From: Meiothermus rufus DSM 22234
Lineage (GTDB): Bacteria; Deinococcota; Deinococci; Deinococcales; Thermaceae
Direction of reading: 5' to 3'
Assembly: GCF_000423425.1 (NCBI RefSeq)
Contig: NZ_AUHY01000030.1
Location: 1-33,954, forward strand
Length of the DNA stretch: 33,954 nt
Under the pieces are notes generated by a model. The model ran no database searches, was not told the DNA's origin, and was given only the letters and a program-made list of their open reading frames with translations. The position numbers and the translations under genes were made by a program. The first letter of the stretch is position 1; every line of letters starts with the position of its first letter. Shown here in pieces: positions 32,128 through 33,954 of the stretch.

Positions 32128-33717
32128 TCACCAGGCCAAGGCCAGACCGTCGGCCCGGGGCTCGCTGGCGGCCAGGAAGGCGGGGCCCTTTCGGAGAATC
32201 ATCTGTCCCCGGCCAAAAGCGGCCCACTCCGGCTGCAAGATCACCTCGTGGCCGCGCTCGCGTAGTCCCTGGACAACATGAGGGGGCGTGGTGGGCTCGA
32301 GTTCCACCCGCAGACCGCGCACCCATTGCCAGCGGGGCGCATCCAAAGCGGCCTGGGGGTTTAGGCCGTAGTCCTCTAGGTTCACCACCACCTGGAGGTG
32401 CCCCTGGGGCTGCATATGCCCCCCCATCACCCCAAAAGGCCCTAGGGGTTTACCTTCACGGGTGAGAAACCCCGGAATAATGGTATGAAAAGGCTTCTTG
32501 CCCGGGGCATAGCGGTTGGGGTGGCCCTCCTCGAGCACAAAACAGGCCCCCCGGTTTTGCAGGGCGATGCCAGTACCGTCCACCACAATCCCTGAACCAA
32601 AGCCCATGTAGTTGGACTGGATAAGGGAAACCTGCAGCTCTCCATCCGCCGCACACAGGTATACGGTGCCCCCCCTTGGAGCCCCCGCCTGAATTGGAAG
32701 GGCTCGCTCTCCAATCAGCTCGCGGCGCTGGGAAAGATACTCGCTGTCGAGCAGGTCGACTGCCGAAACCGTCATGAAGCTCGGATCGGCTACATATTTC
32801 TGCACGTCGGCGAAGGCCAGCTTCATCGCCTCGATCTGGAGATGAAAGCTCTCCATGGAGTCGCGCGGATATTTTTCGAGCTCGAGGCCTTCCAGAATTT
32901 TCAGAGCCATCAGGGCGGCTATACCCTGCCCGGCGGGAGGAATCTCGTGTACTTCCAACCCCCGGTAGCGCACCGAAAGGGGTTCCACCCACTCCGAACG
33001 GTAGGCCGCTAGATCGGCCCGGGTCAGGTAACCCCCAGTGGCCGCGGCGAAGTCGGCGATTTGCGCCGCCAGCCTACCGGTATAGAAGCTCTCCGCCCCG
33101 GTGCGGGCAATCTCCCGCAGGGTAGCGGCGTGGGACGGACTATACCAAACCTCCCCAGGCCGCGGAGCCCGGCCTCCCGGCATAAACACCCTCTTGAAGG
33201 GTTGGAAACAGGCCTCCTCGAGGGGGCCGTACACCGCCTCGATGCGCTGCCAGTTGCGTCCGGTCTCGGGGGTTACGGCAAAGCCTTCCTCGGCATAGCG
33301 GATGGCTGGCTGGAAAAGCGCTTCAAAGGGAAGCCGGCCAAAGCGTTGGTGTAGCTCCCGCCAGGCCGAAGGAGCCCCCGGCACCGTAACCGGCAGCCAG
33401 CCCCGGGTGGGCACCTGGCCGCTTTGGGCAAAGGTAGCGAAGTCCAGTCCTGTCGGGCTCATGCCGTAGGCGCTTAGGCCATGAAGCCTCTGGCCATCGT
33501 GCACCAAGGCGAAGGCATCGGCACCGATGCCGTTGGAGGTGGGCTCGAGGACGGTAAGGGCAATGGCCGCCGCCACCGCAGCATCCACTGCGTTGCCCCC
33601 GGCCAAAAACATCTCCATACCGGCCAAAGCGGCCTGGGGCTGGCTGGTGGCGACCGCCCCTCGCCGGCCCACCACTACATTGCGGCGGGAGGGATAGGGA
33701 TACTGGTTGAGATTCAT
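32128..33717 (-). CDS. Gamma-glutamyltransferase-like Ntn hydrolase
   Basis: A 529-residue member of the gamma-glutamyltranspeptidase family, made as a precursor that self-cleaves before a nucleophile Thr. The likely site is GAPRGGTVYLCAADGELQV (about residue 347). Other family segments are GMEMFLAGGNAVDAAVAAA, ANNGIG-like TSNGIGADAF, EIPPAGQGIAALMAL and MESFHLQIEAMKLAFAD. The usual GSPGGSRI loop reads GVMGGHMQPQGHLQ, as in YwrD-like branches. There is no signal peptide, so the enzyme should be cytosolic. ATG 33717 is preferred (AAAGGA 8 nt upstream) over TTG 33723. An IS end lies about 40 nt upstream. Confidence 0.85.
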   Translation of the reverse strand: MNLNQYPYPSRRNVVVGRRGAVATSQPQAALAGMEMFLAGGNAVDAAVAAAIALTVLEPTSNGIGADAFALVHDGQRLHGLSAYGMSPTGLDFATFAQSGQVPTRGWLPVTVPGAPSAWRELHQRFGRLPFEALFQPAIRYAEEGFAVTPETGRNWQRIEAVYGPLEEACFQPFKRVFMPGGRAPRPGEVWYSPSHAATLREIARTGAESFYTGRLAAQIADFAAATGGYLTRADLAAYRSEWVEPLSVRYRGLEVHEIPPAGQGIAALMALKILEGLELEKYPRDSMESFHLQIEAMKLAFADVQKYVADPSFMTVSAVDLLDSEYLSQRRELIGERALPIQAGAPRGGTVYLCAADGELQVSLIQSNYMGFGSGIVVDGTGIALQNRGACFVLEEGHPNRYAPGKKPFHTIIPGFLTREGKPLGPFGVMGGHMQPQGHLQVVVNLEDYGLNPQAALDAPRWQWVRGLRVELEPTTPPHVVQGLRERGHEVILQPEWAAFGRGQMILRKGPAFLAASEPRADGLALAW

Positions 33718-33756
33718 AGTCAAAGTCCTTTCTCGTAGAGCTAGCGAAAAATACTT

Positions 33757-33771
33757 AGGACTTACGCAGTT
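33757..33771 (-). repeat. Candidate IS terminal repeat
   Basis: AGGACTTACGCAGTT at the junction between the ggt-like upstream region and the transposase 3' end. Sequences of this kind are common at IS ends. The transposase stop codon (33762-33764) lies inside it. The other end is outside the window. Confidence 0.5.
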
Positions 33772-33954
33772 GGCTGAAGGATGTGGAGGGGATGGGCGAG
33801 ATAACTTCGTATTGCCTCGCGAACAATGGACGCCTTGGCCTCGTACCAGCTCACCCCCCTGCGCAGCCGGTAGACCTCCAGCCGGAGGAAGGCCCGCAAA
33901 GCCAGGAGGAGGTGCCGCAGGATGGAGACCGCCTTCCTCACCTGGGCCCGCTCC
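33762..33954 (-). CDS. Transposase C-terminus (partial)
   Basis: The last 63 residues of a transposase whose gene runs in from the right edge; the stop is at 33762-33764. The tail reads ALRAFLRLEVYRLRRGVSWY then EAKASIVREAIRSYLAHP. From memory this is the end of a DDE transposase common in Deinococcus-Thermus IS4/IS701-like elements; the family is not certain. It differs from the fragment at the left edge. No CTCGAG is present. The element may have inserted just upstream of the gamma-glutamyltransferase-like gene. Confidence 0.6.
   Translation of the reverse strand, partial: ERAQVRKAVSILRHLLLALRAFLRLEVYRLRRGVSWYEAKASIVREAIRSYLAHPLHILQPTA

Overview
The window is GC-rich, tightly packed bacterial chromosome. 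Its proteins resemble those of the Deinococcus-Thermus phylum: a Thermus-type IspF tail, an EF-P with Arg32, a dodecin with the Trp38/Arg45/Gln57/Arg65 set, and many genes whose -10 box (TANNNT) lies only 5-8 nt before the start codon, as expected for leaderless mRNAs. The very frequent palindrome CTCGAG makes me think of Meiothermus or a close relative. That assignment is an inference, not a database result. I see 38 complete protein genes, two transposase 3' ends at the window edges, no RNA genes and no CRISPR. No gene-free stretch exceeds 300 bases.

Layout. 1-300: end of a transposase gene and an insertion-sequence flank. 373-1819 (+): a DUF433/DUF5615 toxin-antitoxin pair overlapping an HMG-CoA-lyase-like gene. 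1820-3677 (-): FUN14 protein, 2,4-dienoyl-CoA-reductase-like SDR and HD-domain protein, with a palindromic operator candidate before the SDR. 3770-4911 (+): ispF and a TRIC/UPF0126 channel. 4908-7602: truD (-) divergent from a TilS-TadA fusion (+), a small tRNA-modification locus. 7610-11406 (-): multi-cluster ferredoxin, chorismate mutase-DAHP synthase, lgt, a glutaredoxin-like protein and DUF456. 11485-16099 (+): DUF502, a CoA-transferase, tatA-tatC and glmU. 16083-16829 (-): a secreted LolA-like protein. 16895-19313 (+): M24 peptidase, LysM-RlpA and endonuclease IV, overlapping by ATGA. 19299-23248 (-): an active-type M50 protease, its inactive-looking paralogue, accC, accB and efp. 23349-26516 (+): TrmJ-like methyltransferase, histidine kinase and YdcF. 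26519-29398 (-): 2-oxoacid:ferredoxin oxidoreductase. 29492-32126 (+): amidohydrolase, metallo-beta-lactamase-fold hydrolase and dodecin. 32128-33717 (-): a gamma-glutamyltransferase-like enzyme, then a second transposase end.

Most content is housekeeping: isoprenoid, aromatic, cell-wall and fatty-acid precursors, protein export and lipoprotein maturation, tRNA modification and translation. The less ordinary signals are the CTCGAG palindrome, which recurs in all codon phases and between genes; the fusion of two tRNA position-34 enzymes; the paired M50 protease and pseudo-protease; a ferredoxin with a Cys-rich middle segment; the SDR operator candidate; and seven convergent gene junctions with essentially no spacer.
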